A stretch of 64,000 nucleotides of DNA from Jannaschia sp. Os4 (GTDB lineage: Bacteria; Pseudomonadota; Alphaproteobacteria; Rhodobacterales; Rhodobacteraceae), in assembly GCF_016820245.1 (NCBI RefSeq), contig NZ_JAFCAR010000004.1:744001-808000 (forward strand), read 5' to 3'. Positions 57,598-64,000 of this stretch are shown one piece after another; the first letter of the stretch is position 1; the number at the start of each line of letters is the position of its first letter. Made by a program: the position numbers and the translations under genes. Under the pieces are notes generated by a model, which made no database searches, was not told where the DNA came from, and saw only the letters and a list, made by a program, of their open reading frames with translations.

Positions 57598-58193
57598 CTG
57601 CGGAGTCCTTCGGAGAGGAGGCCCGCCCCGAAGGCGGCGAACACGGTGGCGGCGATCCCGTCGAGCCAGCGGCGGGCACGGGCGTAGGCGGTCCGGAAGG
57701 CCGGGCGGGAGAACACGACCGCGTAGGTGCCATTGATCGCCACCGCCGCGACGGTCGCCATCGGCACGAGCAGCCACGCGAGCGCCGGCGCCTCGGGCGG
57801 GGTGCCCACGGCGATGGCGGCGGTCCACGCGAAGACCGACTTGGGATTCGACAGGTTGAGCAGGAGGCCCGCCCGGAAGCCCCCGCCCCCCGCGGCCGTC
57901 CCCGCGCGCACGCGCAGCGCGGCCCGTCCCGCGCTCCACGCCAGCCAAAGGAGGTAGACGCCGCCCCCGGCCTTGAGGACGGCCAGCGCGGTGGGCGCGG
58001 CGGCGAGGAGCGCGCCGAAGCCCGCCGCCGCGAGCACGCCCCAGAGCCCCAGCGCGAGCGAGAGGCCGAGCGACAGGCGCAAGGCGGTGCCGAGGCCTTG
58101 GGCCATCGCGGTGCCGATCACCGTCAGGATGGCGGGACCGGGCGTGGCGCAGACGACCGAGAAGGTCGCCAGCCCGATCAGCAGCACGTCCAT
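57594..58193 (-). CDS. LysE/RhtB-family amino-acid exporter
   Basis: A 199-residue membrane protein with about six hydrophobic segments and the family N-terminus ATPGPAIL and middle motif [13 protein letters not shown]. Relatives export lysine, threonine or homoserine lactone; the substrate is unknown. The ATG at 58193 overlaps the pdxJ stop by one base; an in-frame GTG at 58196 is possible. Confidence 0.88.
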   Translation of the reverse strand: MDVLLIGLATFSVVCATPGPAILTVIGTAMAQGLGTALRLSLGLSLALGLWGVLAAAGFGALLAAAPTALAVLKAGGGVYLLWLAWSAGRAALRVRAGTAAGGGGFRAGLLLNLSNPKSVFAWTAAIAVGTPPEAPALAWLLVPMATVAAVAINGTYAVVFSRPAFRTAYARARRWLDGIAATVFAAFGAGLLSEGLRR

Positions 58194-58933
58194 CACGCCG
58201 CCCGCCGCGCGTCGTCCATGCGGCGGCGCATCTCGGCCAAGGCGGCGGGGAGGCCGACGAACAGCGCCTCCCCCATCAGGAAGTGGCCGATGTTCAGTTC
58301 CACCGCCTCGGGTATCGCGGCCAGCGGCGCCACGCTGTCGAAGGCGATGCCGTGGCCGAGATGGACCTCCAGCCCGAGGCCGTGCGCTTGGGCGGCGGCG
58401 GCGCGGAGACGCTCCAGCTCCTCCGCGGCCTCGGCCTCGTGCCCGTCCGCGACGGCGTCGCAGAAGGCGCCGGTGTGGAGCTCGACGACCTGCGCGCCGA
58501 CGGAGGCGGACGCCTCGACCTGCGCCGGGTCGGCGGCGATGAAGAGGGAGACGCGGCTGCTCCGGGCCAGCACGGGCACCATGTCCGCCAGCACGTTGGA
58601 CCCGGCCACGTCCAGCCCGCCCTCGGTCGTGCGCTCCTCGCGGCGCTCGGGCACGAGGCAGACGGCGTGGGGGCAGTAGGCGACGGCGAGGTCGCGCATC
58701 TCCTCGGTCGCGGCCATCTCGAAGTTCAGCGGGATGCGGATGGCGGCCATGATCGCGGGGATGTCGGCGTCGCGGATGTGGCGCCGGTCCTCGCGCAGGT
58801 GCGCGGTGATGCCGTCCGCCCCGGCGGACTGGGCGAGGAGCGCGGCGCGGACGGGGTCGGGGTCGCGCCCGCCGCGGGCGTTCCGCAGCGTGGCGACGTG
58901 GTCGATGTTCACCCCGAGGCGAAGGCGGTGCAT
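58193..58933 (-). CDS. pdxJ: pyridoxine 5'-phosphate synthase
   Basis: PdxJ condenses 1-deoxyxylulose-5-phosphate and 3-amino-2-oxopropyl phosphate to pyridoxine 5'-phosphate. 246 residues. [17 protein letters not shown], the [13 protein letters not shown] block and [14 protein letters not shown] are conserved. GGGAGG precedes the ATG. First gene of the coupled pdxJ-lysE-unknown-acpS unit. Confidence 0.96.
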   Translation of the reverse strand: MHRLRLGVNIDHVATLRNARGGRDPDPVRAALLAQSAGADGITAHLREDRRHIRDADIPAIMAAIRIPLNFEMAATEEMRDLAVAYCPHAVCLVPERREERTTEGGLDVAGSNVLADMVPVLARSSRVSLFIAADPAQVEASASVGAQVVELHTGAFCDAVADGHEAEAAEELERLRAAAAQAHGLGLEVHLGHGIAFDSVAPLAAIPEAVELNIGHFLMGEALFVGLPAALAEMRRRMDDARRAA

Positions 58934-59027
58934 GGCGGATCCTCCCGTGGGGAAGCGATAGCGGAGGTGCGGGTGGGGCTCCACCCCGGAGGGCCGGACC
59001 GGACGGGGCCGGACGGGTGGCGGGGCG

Positions 59028-59726
59028 CTAGGAGGCCGCGTCCCCCGCCCCGCGCTTGGCGTCCTTGCGGGCCGCCTTCGCCTCGGCCCGGCCCGCGGCG
59101 CGCTGGGCGGCCTTGGCGCGGATCGTCTCCAGCCGCTTGGCGAGGATGCCGCGGCGGCGGCGCTGGTAGGCCTCGATCAGCGGCAGCGAGACCGCGTAGG
59201 CCGCGATGCCGGTGACGATCCCCGGCACGATGCCGCCCACGGTCCACGGCCAGACGACGTCGTTCCAGAACACCGCCGTGGCGGTCCAGTCCACGTCCTG
59301 CCCGCGCAGCGCCGCCCAGCTGTTCCAGAGCAGGTCGCCGCTGGCGTCGAAGAACTTGGCGGTCAGCCCCTCGTCCACCTCGCCGCGCATCTCCGTGCCG
59401 AGCATCCAGTGCCCGAAGTTGAGCGAGACCACCGCGATCGGCACGTAGGTCAGCGGGTTGCCGAAGAACGTCCCGAGCAGCGCCGCCATGACGTTGCCGC
59501 GCATCACCACGGCGAGGGCGGCGGCCATCACGAAGTGGAGGCCGTAGAACGGGGTGAAGGTGGTCATCACGCCCGCCATGATCCCCCGCGCGATCTTGCG
59601 CGGCGTGTCGGGCAGGCGGCGGAGGCGGTGCTTCACGTAGAGCGCGGCGCGGTGCCAGCCCCCCTTGGGCCAGAGCATCCGCGCGGCGCGCTCCCAGACG
59701 GGAAGGGTGTCCCGGCGCTTGAACAC
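59028..59726 (-). CDS. DUF2062 membrane protein
   Basis: A 232-residue protein with about three transmembrane segments and the DUF2062 pattern ([23 protein letters not shown]). The C-terminus is a basic Ala/Arg/Lys-rich tail. The start is a GTG at 59726, one base after the rsh stop; the family N-terminus ([14 protein letters not shown]) supports it. The function is unknown. The order rpoZ-rsh-DUF2062-(pdxJ-acpS) is typical of Rhodobacterales. Confidence 0.87.
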   Translation of the reverse strand: MFKRRDTLPVWERAARMLWPKGGWHRAALYVKHRLRRLPDTPRKIARGIMAGVMTTFTPFYGLHFVMAAALAVVMRGNVMAALLGTFFGNPLTYVPIAVVSLNFGHWMLGTEMRGEVDEGLTAKFFDASGDLLWNSWAALRGQDVDWTATAVFWNDVVWPWTVGGIVPGIVTGIAAYAVSLPLIEAYQRRRRGILAKRLETIRAKAAQRAAGRAEAKAARKDAKRGAGDAAS

Positions 59727-59727
59727 C

Positions 59728-61965
59728 CTATTCCGCCGCCCGGATCCGCCGCAGGGCGGCCACGTCGGCGTCGATCTCGACCGCCTGCATGACGGCATGG
59801 AGGTGCTCGACGTCCCGCACCTCGACGTCGGCGGCGATGCGGAAGAAGTCGGGCTTGGTGTCCTCGAAGCGCAGGTCCGCGATGTTCGCCCCGGCGAGGC
59901 CGATGGAGGTGCAGATCCGGCCCAGCACGCCCGCGTCGTTGGCGATCGTCATCTCCAAGGGGACCGCGTAGCGGGCCGGGTGGCGGCCGGGGTGCCAGTG
60001 GAGGTCGACCCAGCGCTCGGTCTGCTCGGCGAAGTCCGCGAGGCGGGGGCAGTCGATGGCGTGGGCCACGACCCCGTCGCCCCGGTAGGTGATGCCGACG
60101 ATCCGCTCGCCCGGCACCGGGCAGCAGCAGGGCGCGCGGGTGAACTCCGTTCCGGCCTCGGGGCCGATGATGGCCTCGGCGGCGGCGACGGGGGCCTCGG
60201 CGTCGGCGGCGCCGTCCGCGGCCTCGGGCCAGAGGGCCTCGATCACGCGCGACGCGGCGACCTCCGAGGCGCCGATCGCGGCGAGCAGGTGCTCGGCGTC
60301 GTCGTAGCCCAAGGGGCGCGCGGCGGCGCGGAACGCCTTCTCCGTGGCGTTGCGCCCGGCGGCGGCGAAGGCGACGCGGGCCAGCTCCCGCCCGAGGCGC
60401 ACGTGGCCCGCGCGCCGCTCGGCCTTGAGGGCGCGACGGATGGCGGCCTTGGCGCGGCCCGTGGCGACGATGTCGATCCACGTGGCCTGCGGGGCCGAGG
60501 CCTCGGCGGTGACGATCTCGACCTGCTGGCCGTTGCGCAGGCGCGTCCAGAGCGGCGCGCGCATCCCGTCGACCTTGGCGCCCACGGTGCGGTGGCCGAT
60601 GCGGGTGTGGATGGCGTAGGCGAAGTCGAGCGGGGTGGCCCCGCGCGGCAGCTTGATGACGTCGCCCTTCGGCGTGAAGCAGAAGACCTGGTCGACGTAC
60701 ATCTCCAGCTTCACCGCCTCGAGGAACTCCTCGTGGGAGGAGGCCTCGTCGAAGGCCTTGGAGACCTGCGCCACCCATTCGGTCGGATCGACCGCGAAGC
60801 GGTTCCCCGCGCGCACCCCGTCGCGGTAGGCCCAGTGGGCGGCGACGCCGCTCTCGGCGACCTCGTGCATCTCCTGGGTGCGGATCTGCACCTCGACGAT
60901 CTTGCCGTCGCGGCCCGACACGGTGGTGTGGAGCGAGCGGTAGCCGTTCGACTTGGGCTGGCTGATGTAGTCCTTGAACCGGCCCGGCACGGCCTTCCAG
61001 CGGCGGTGCACGGCGCCCAGCGCGCGGTAGCAGTCGTCGGTCGCCGCCGCGCCGCGCGTCACGATGCGGAATCCGTAGATGTCCGAAAGCCGCGAGAAGC
61101 CGATCTCCTTCTGCTCCATCTTGCGCCAGACGGAGAAGGGCCGCTTGATCCGGCCGGACACCTCGGCGGCGATGCCCGCGCGGGCGAGCACCGTCTCGAT
61201 GTCCTCGCCGATCCGGGCGATCACGTCGCCCGACGCGGCCTCCAGCGTGGCGAAGCGGCGCAGGATGGAGCGGCGGGCGACGGGGTTGAGGACCGCGAAG
61301 CAGAGGTCCTCCAGTTCCTCGCGCATCCACTGCATGCCCATGCGGCCCGCGAGCGGCGCGTAGATCTCCATGGTCTCGCGGGCCTTCTTGGCCTGCTTCT
61401 CGGGCGGCATGTGGCGCAGCGTGCGCATGTTGTGCAGCCGGTCCGTCAGCTTCACGAGGATGACGCGCAGGTCGCGCGACATCGCCATGAAGAGCTTGCG
61501 GAAGTTCTCGGCCTGCTCGTCGCCGCCGCCCGCGAGCTCCATCTTCGTCAGCTTGGTGACCCCGTCCACGAGGTCGGCCACCTCGCGCCCGAACCCCGCC
61601 TCCACCTCGTCGCGGGACGCGCGGGTGTCCTCGACGGTGTCGTGGAGCAGCGCGGTCACGAGGGTGGCGTCGTCGAGATGCTGCTGCGCCAGCAGGCGCG
61701 CCACCTCGACGGGATGGGTGAAGTAGGGCTCGCCCGAGCGGCGCATCTGGCCCGCGTGCATCGCCTCGCCGTAGGACCACGCGCGGCGCAGCAGCCCCTC
61801 GTCGGTGCGCGGGTTGTAGCCGCGCACGAGGGCGATGAGGTCGTCGGGGCCGCGCAAGGCGGCGGGACGCTCGCGCGGCAGGGACGCCCGCGCGGGGGCG
61901 GGCGGGTCGGCCTGCGGCAGGTCCGAAGGGGCCGCCGCGCTGCGGGGGGCGCCTTCGTCCATCAT
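59728..61965 (-). CDS. bifunctional (p)ppGpp synthetase/hydrolase
   Basis: A Rel/Spo homologue (Rsh) of 745 residues that makes and degrades the stringent-response nucleotide. An extended N-terminus is followed by the HD hydrolase domain with H108-D109 in LLHDTVEDT, a synthetase domain (SDIYGFRIV, KSNGYRSLHTTV, EVQIRTQEMHE), TGS (TPLDFAYAIHTRIG) and a C-terminal ACT domain. Both catalytic domains look intact. It starts 4 bp after rpoZ. Starts at 61965 or 61962 are equivalent choices. Confidence 0.95.
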   Translation of the reverse strand: MMDEGAPRSAAAPSDLPQADPPAPARASLPRERPAALRGPDDLIALVRGYNPRTDEGLLRRAWSYGEAMHAGQMRRSGEPYFTHPVEVARLLAQQHLDDATLVTALLHDTVEDTRASRDEVEAGFGREVADLVDGVTKLTKMELAGGGDEQAENFRKLFMAMSRDLRVILVKLTDRLHNMRTLRHMPPEKQAKKARETMEIYAPLAGRMGMQWMREELEDLCFAVLNPVARRSILRRFATLEAASGDVIARIGEDIETVLARAGIAAEVSGRIKRPFSVWRKMEQKEIGFSRLSDIYGFRIVTRGAAATDDCYRALGAVHRRWKAVPGRFKDYISQPKSNGYRSLHTTVSGRDGKIVEVQIRTQEMHEVAESGVAAHWAYRDGVRAGNRFAVDPTEWVAQVSKAFDEASSHEEFLEAVKLEMYVDQVFCFTPKGDVIKLPRGATPLDFAYAIHTRIGHRTVGAKVDGMRAPLWTRLRNGQQVEIVTAEASAPQATWIDIVATGRAKAAIRRALKAERRAGHVRLGRELARVAFAAAGRNATEKAFRAAARPLGYDDAEHLLAAIGASEVAASRVIEALWPEAADGAADAEAPVAAAEAIIGPEAGTEFTRAPCCCPVPGERIVGITYRGDGVVAHAIDCPRLADFAEQTERWVDLHWHPGRHPARYAVPLEMTIANDAGVLGRICTSIGLAGANIADLRFEDTKPDFFRIAADVEVRDVEHLHAVMQAVEIDADVAALRRIRAAE

Positions 61966-61969
61966 CGCG

Positions 61970-62323
61970 TCAGCGCTGGCTCTGGGCCTCCATGAGGGCG
62001 CGGAGCAGCTTCTCCTCGTTCATGTCGTCCTCGGCGGGCGCGTCCTTCTCGACGCCCATCAGGAGGGCCATCTTGTCCTCCTCCGGCTCGTCGACCTCGA
62101 TCTGGGTCTGGTTCGACTCGATCAGGCGCTCGCGCAGGTCGTCGGCGGACTGCGTCTCCTCGGCGATCTCGCGCAGGGCGACGACCGGGTTCTTGTCGTT
62201 GTCGCGGTCCACGGTGGGCGCGCCGCCGGTGGCGATCTCGCGGGCGCGGTGGGCGGCGAGCAGGACCAACTCGAAGCGGTTGGGAACCTTGTCGACGCAA
62301 TCCTCGACGGTGACGCGGGCCAT
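61970..62323 (-). CDS. rpoZ: DNA-directed RNA polymerase subunit omega
   Basis: Omega subunit of RNA polymerase, 117 residues. [30 protein letters not shown] is the conserved core; the acidic tail is alphaproteobacterial. It helps assemble beta' and forms part of the ppGpp site in proteobacteria, which fits its coupling with rsh. Confidence 0.95.
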   Translation of the reverse strand: MARVTVEDCVDKVPNRFELVLLAAHRAREIATGGAPTVDRDNDKNPVVALREIAEETQSADDLRERLIESNQTQIEVDEPEEDKMALLMGVEKDAPAEDDMNEEKLLRALMEAQSQR

Positions 62324-62411
62324 GGGGCATCCTCCGGGCGGGTGGGGAGAGCGTTCACTTACGCATCGACCTAGGCAAAGACAAGGCGGTGCGGGCCGCC
62401 GGGACGGGCCG

Positions 62412-62981
62412 TCACCCCAAGGGGCGCAGGTCCGGACCGGACGGTCGCGCGGCGGCCATCTCTGCCACCGTCCGGCCCAGCAGCGGGTGCCGCCAGCCGG
62501 GGGCGACCTCGGCCAAGGGGCGCAGCACGAAGGGCCGGTCCTGCATCCGCGGGTGCGGCAGGATCAGGCGCCGCGGGGCGCGCCTGCCCTGGGCCGGGGC
62601 CGGGAGGTCGATCCACGCGCGCAGCGTGCCCCGGTCCGGCGCGATCGCGCCGCCCCACGCGACGAGGTCGAGGTCGAGCGTCCGCACCCCCCAGCGCCGC
62701 GTCCGCCCGCGCCCGGCCCTCCGCTCGATGGCATGGAGCGCGCGCAGCAGCGCGTCGGGCCCGAGGCCGGTCGTCACCGCGCAGGCCGCGTTGGCGTAGT
62801 CCGGCCCGCTGCCCGGCGGGAAGGCGGCCGACCGCCAGATCCGCGACCGGCGCACGGCGCCGAGCCGCTCCAGCGCCCCCATCGCCCGGCGGAGCCGCGC
62901 CGCCGCCGCCTCGGGCCCGCCCGCGTTCCCCCCGAGCGCGACGAGCGCCGTGACCGCGCGAGAGGCCGCCGACCCCCTCAA
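62412..62981 (-). CDS. folK: 2-amino-4-hydroxy-6-hydroxymethyldihydropteridine pyrophosphokinase
   Basis: HPPK, which transfers pyrophosphate from ATP to the folate precursor. About 189 residues. ALVALGGN, the ATP-binding [13 protein letters not shown] and the [13 protein letters not shown] motif are diagnostic. The start is uncertain: relatives begin at a Met two residues before ALVALG, but here that region reads GTC ACG, not a start codon. A TTG at 62981 is offered; it has no ribosome-binding site. An ATG at 63101 would extend into the promoter of the divergent gene. Confidence 0.85.
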   Translation of the reverse strand: MRGSAASRAVTALVALGGNAGGPEAAAARLRRAMGALERLGAVRRSRIWRSAAFPPGSGPDYANAACAVTTGLGPDALLRALHAIERRAGRGRTRRWGVRTLDLDLVAWGGAIAPDRGTLRAWIDLPAPAQGRRAPRRLILPHPRMQDRPFVLRPLAEVAPGWRHPLLGRTVAEMAAARPSGPDLRPLG

Positions 62982-63127
62982 CCGCAGGTGGCGAAAGCCC
63001 GCCTTCGCGGCGTCGCCTGCGCCGGGCCCTTGCGATAAAGGGGGAAGAAGCCGAAATGGGGGAAACAGATTGTGCTCCGGGATCCGCACTCCGACGAGCA
63101 TACCAGCCCGCGGAAGGTTGTTCGATA

Positions 63128-63718
63128 ATGTTCTATCGCGACGAGCGCCTCGCGCTCTTCATCGACGGCGCCAACCTCCACGCGGCGGCCAAAGCGCTTC
63201 AATTCGACGTCGACTACAAGCTCCTGCGCGCCGAGTTCGCCCGCCGCGGCAAGCTCCTGCGGGCCTCCTACTACACCGCGATCCTCGAGAACGAGGAATA
63301 CTCGCCCCTCCGTCCACTGGTCGACTGGCTGCAGTACAACGGCTTCTCGATCGTGACGAAGCCCGCGCGCGAGTTCATCGACCGCGAGGGCCGCCGCCGC
63401 GTGAAGGGCAACATGGACATCGAGCTCTGCGTCGACGCCCTCGAGGCGGCGCAGCACGTGGACCACGTGGTCCTGTTCTCGGGCGACGGCGACTTCCGCG
63501 CCCTGGTCGAGGCGCTGCAGCGCCGGGGCGTGCGGGTGTCGGTGGCCTCCACGATCCGCTCGCAGCCCTCCATGGTCTCCGACGAGCTCCGGCGCCAAGC
63601 GGACAACTTTATCGACCTCGACGACCTGCGCGACGTGATCGGGCGCCCGCCCCGCGCGGCGCGCGAGGAGGACGCGACCGACGGTCGGCGCGACGTCAGC
63701 GTGGCGGCCGGGGCCTGA
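63128..63718 (+). CDS. NYN-domain (LabA/DUF88-like) protein
   Basis: A 196-residue protein with a PIN-like NYN domain. The acidic residues expected for a metal-dependent RNase site lie in FIDGANLHAA (Asp13), GNMDIELCVDAL and FSGDGDF. LabA-like relatives have roles in RNA or gene control, and some NYN proteins are RNases; activity here is inferred. The C-terminal tail is Arg/Asp-rich. The ATG at 63128 is the family start. Its end overlaps the convergent UPF0126 gene by 23 bp. Confidence 0.88.
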   Translation: MFYRDERLALFIDGANLHAAAKALQFDVDYKLLRAEFARRGKLLRASYYTAILENEEYSPLRPLVDWLQYNGFSIVTKPAREFIDREGRRRVKGNMDIELCVDALEAAQHVDHVVLFSGDGDFRALVEALQRRGVRVSVASTIRSQPSMVSDELRRQADNFIDLDDLRDVIGRPPRAAREEDATDGRRDVSVAAGA

Positions 63719-64000
63719 AGCCCGGCAGGCGCCAGCCCAGACGGATCGATCCCGCCCGCAGCGCGAAGGTGGTCGCCGCGCAGGCCAGCGCGGGGGGCCA
63801 GCCGTCGCCCAGGACGGTCCGCGCCGCCACGGCGGCCACCGCCCCGGCCAAGGCGGCGGTCACGTAGAGCTCGCCCTGCCGCAGCACGAGCGGCACCTCG
63901 CCCACCACCACGTCGCGCATCAGCCCGCCGAGGCAGCCGGTCACCACGCCCATCACCACCTGCGCCCACGGGGCGGCGCCCGTCCCGTGCGCCGCCGCCA
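63696..64000 (-). CDS. UPF0126/TRIC-type membrane protein (N-terminus outside window)
   Basis: C-terminal about 100 residues of a UPF0126/YicG (TRIC-channel-like) protein. Two glycine-rich membrane repeats are expected; the second is visible as VVTGCLGGLMRDVVVGEVP, followed by LRQGELYVTAALAGA. The frame is open at the right edge, continuing upstream as AHGTGAAPWAQVVMG. Bacterial members are K+-selective trimeric channels. Confidence 0.85.
   Translation of the reverse strand, partial: AAAHGTGAAPWAQVVMGVVTGCLGGLMRDVVVGEVPLVLRQGELYVTAALAGAVAAVAARTVLGDGWPPALACAATTFALRAGSIRLGWRLPGFRPRPPR

Noticed and set aside
63000-63101. folK start at the ATG at 63101
   Set aside because: It adds residues unlike the family and runs into the promoter region of the divergent NYN gene.

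Overview
This is a very GC-rich (roughly 70%) chromosomal core segment of an alphaproteobacterium, most likely a member of the Rhodobacterales. The evidence is the ChvG/ChvI - short HprK - RapZ - EIIA - HPr cluster beside pckA, several Rhodobacterales-type small families (DUF1491, a DUF6473-like protein, a Hint-domain protein), a probable methylsuccinyl-CoA dehydrogenase, and alphaproteobacterial protein architectures. No phage genes, transposases, CRISPR arrays or rRNA genes were seen. Most of the window is housekeeping DNA with a few accessory insertions.

Layout. 1-7.5 kb: start of the S10 operon (rplC partial, rpsJ) and the str operon (rpsL-rpsG-fusA-lipoprotein-tufA), separated by a small secreted protein gene and an acyltransferase-like gene. 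7.7-10.3 kb: two related glycosyltransferases flanking a drug/metabolite-type transporter. 10.3-25 kb: the rif/RNA polymerase cluster (secE-nusG, rplK-rplA, rplJ-rplL, rpoB-rpoC), with extra genes between rplA and rplJ (a Hint-domain protein) and between rplL and rpoB (a secreted protein of unknown function). 25.2-28.1 kb: a single-chain MmeI-like restriction-modification enzyme between tRNA-Trp and secE. 28.4-36 kb: aminotransferase, exported MsrB, a second small secreted protein, a hexapeptide acetyltransferase, tufB with a second lipoprotein gene, and parC. 36-42 kb: SH3-type protein, SDR oxidoreductase, HIG1-type membrane protein, cobalamin adenosyltransferase, etfBA, a DUF6473-like protein and 3-hydroxybutyryl-CoA dehydrogenase. 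42-50 kb: a regulatory PTS/two-component cluster divergent from pckA. 50-53 kb: TauE-type permease and the acyl-CoA dehydrogenase Mcd. 53-64 kb: a long minus-strand run (rpoZ-rsh-DUF2062, pdxJ-lysE-acpS, lepB-rnc-era-DUF1491, recO), folK, an NYN-domain nuclease-like gene and a partial UPF0126/TRIC channel gene.

How it works together. Translation and transcription genes are arranged in units that each have a plausible TTGNNN-17 bp-TANNNN promoter (rpsL, rpoB, rplJ, rplK, secE, tRNA-Trp, tufB, parC). The metabolic genes point to use of acetyl-CoA and fatty-acid-type substrates: electron transfer flavoprotein, hydroxyacyl-CoA dehydrogenase, Mcd of the ethylmalonyl-CoA pathway, adenosylcobalamin supply for its mutases, and PEP carboxykinase for gluconeogenesis. 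The PTS proteins (HPr, EIIA, HprK) come without a sugar permease here and probably act as a regulatory phosphorelay.

The most interesting signals are: (1) the MmeI-like enzyme, whose target-recognition domain alone has a much lower GC content than the rest of the gene, suggesting domain replacement by recombination; (2) the two near-identical tuf genes, each bracketed by the same kind of partners (a small secreted protein with a conserved C-terminus on one side and a distantly related lipoprotein on the other), suggesting an old block duplication; and (3) small regulatory patterns: four CGTTANCG boxes between chvI and pckA, a 16-base sequence shared by two ribosomal-protein leaders, palindromic intergenic repeats that overlap gene ends, and three convergent gene pairs whose stop codons share one CTAG.
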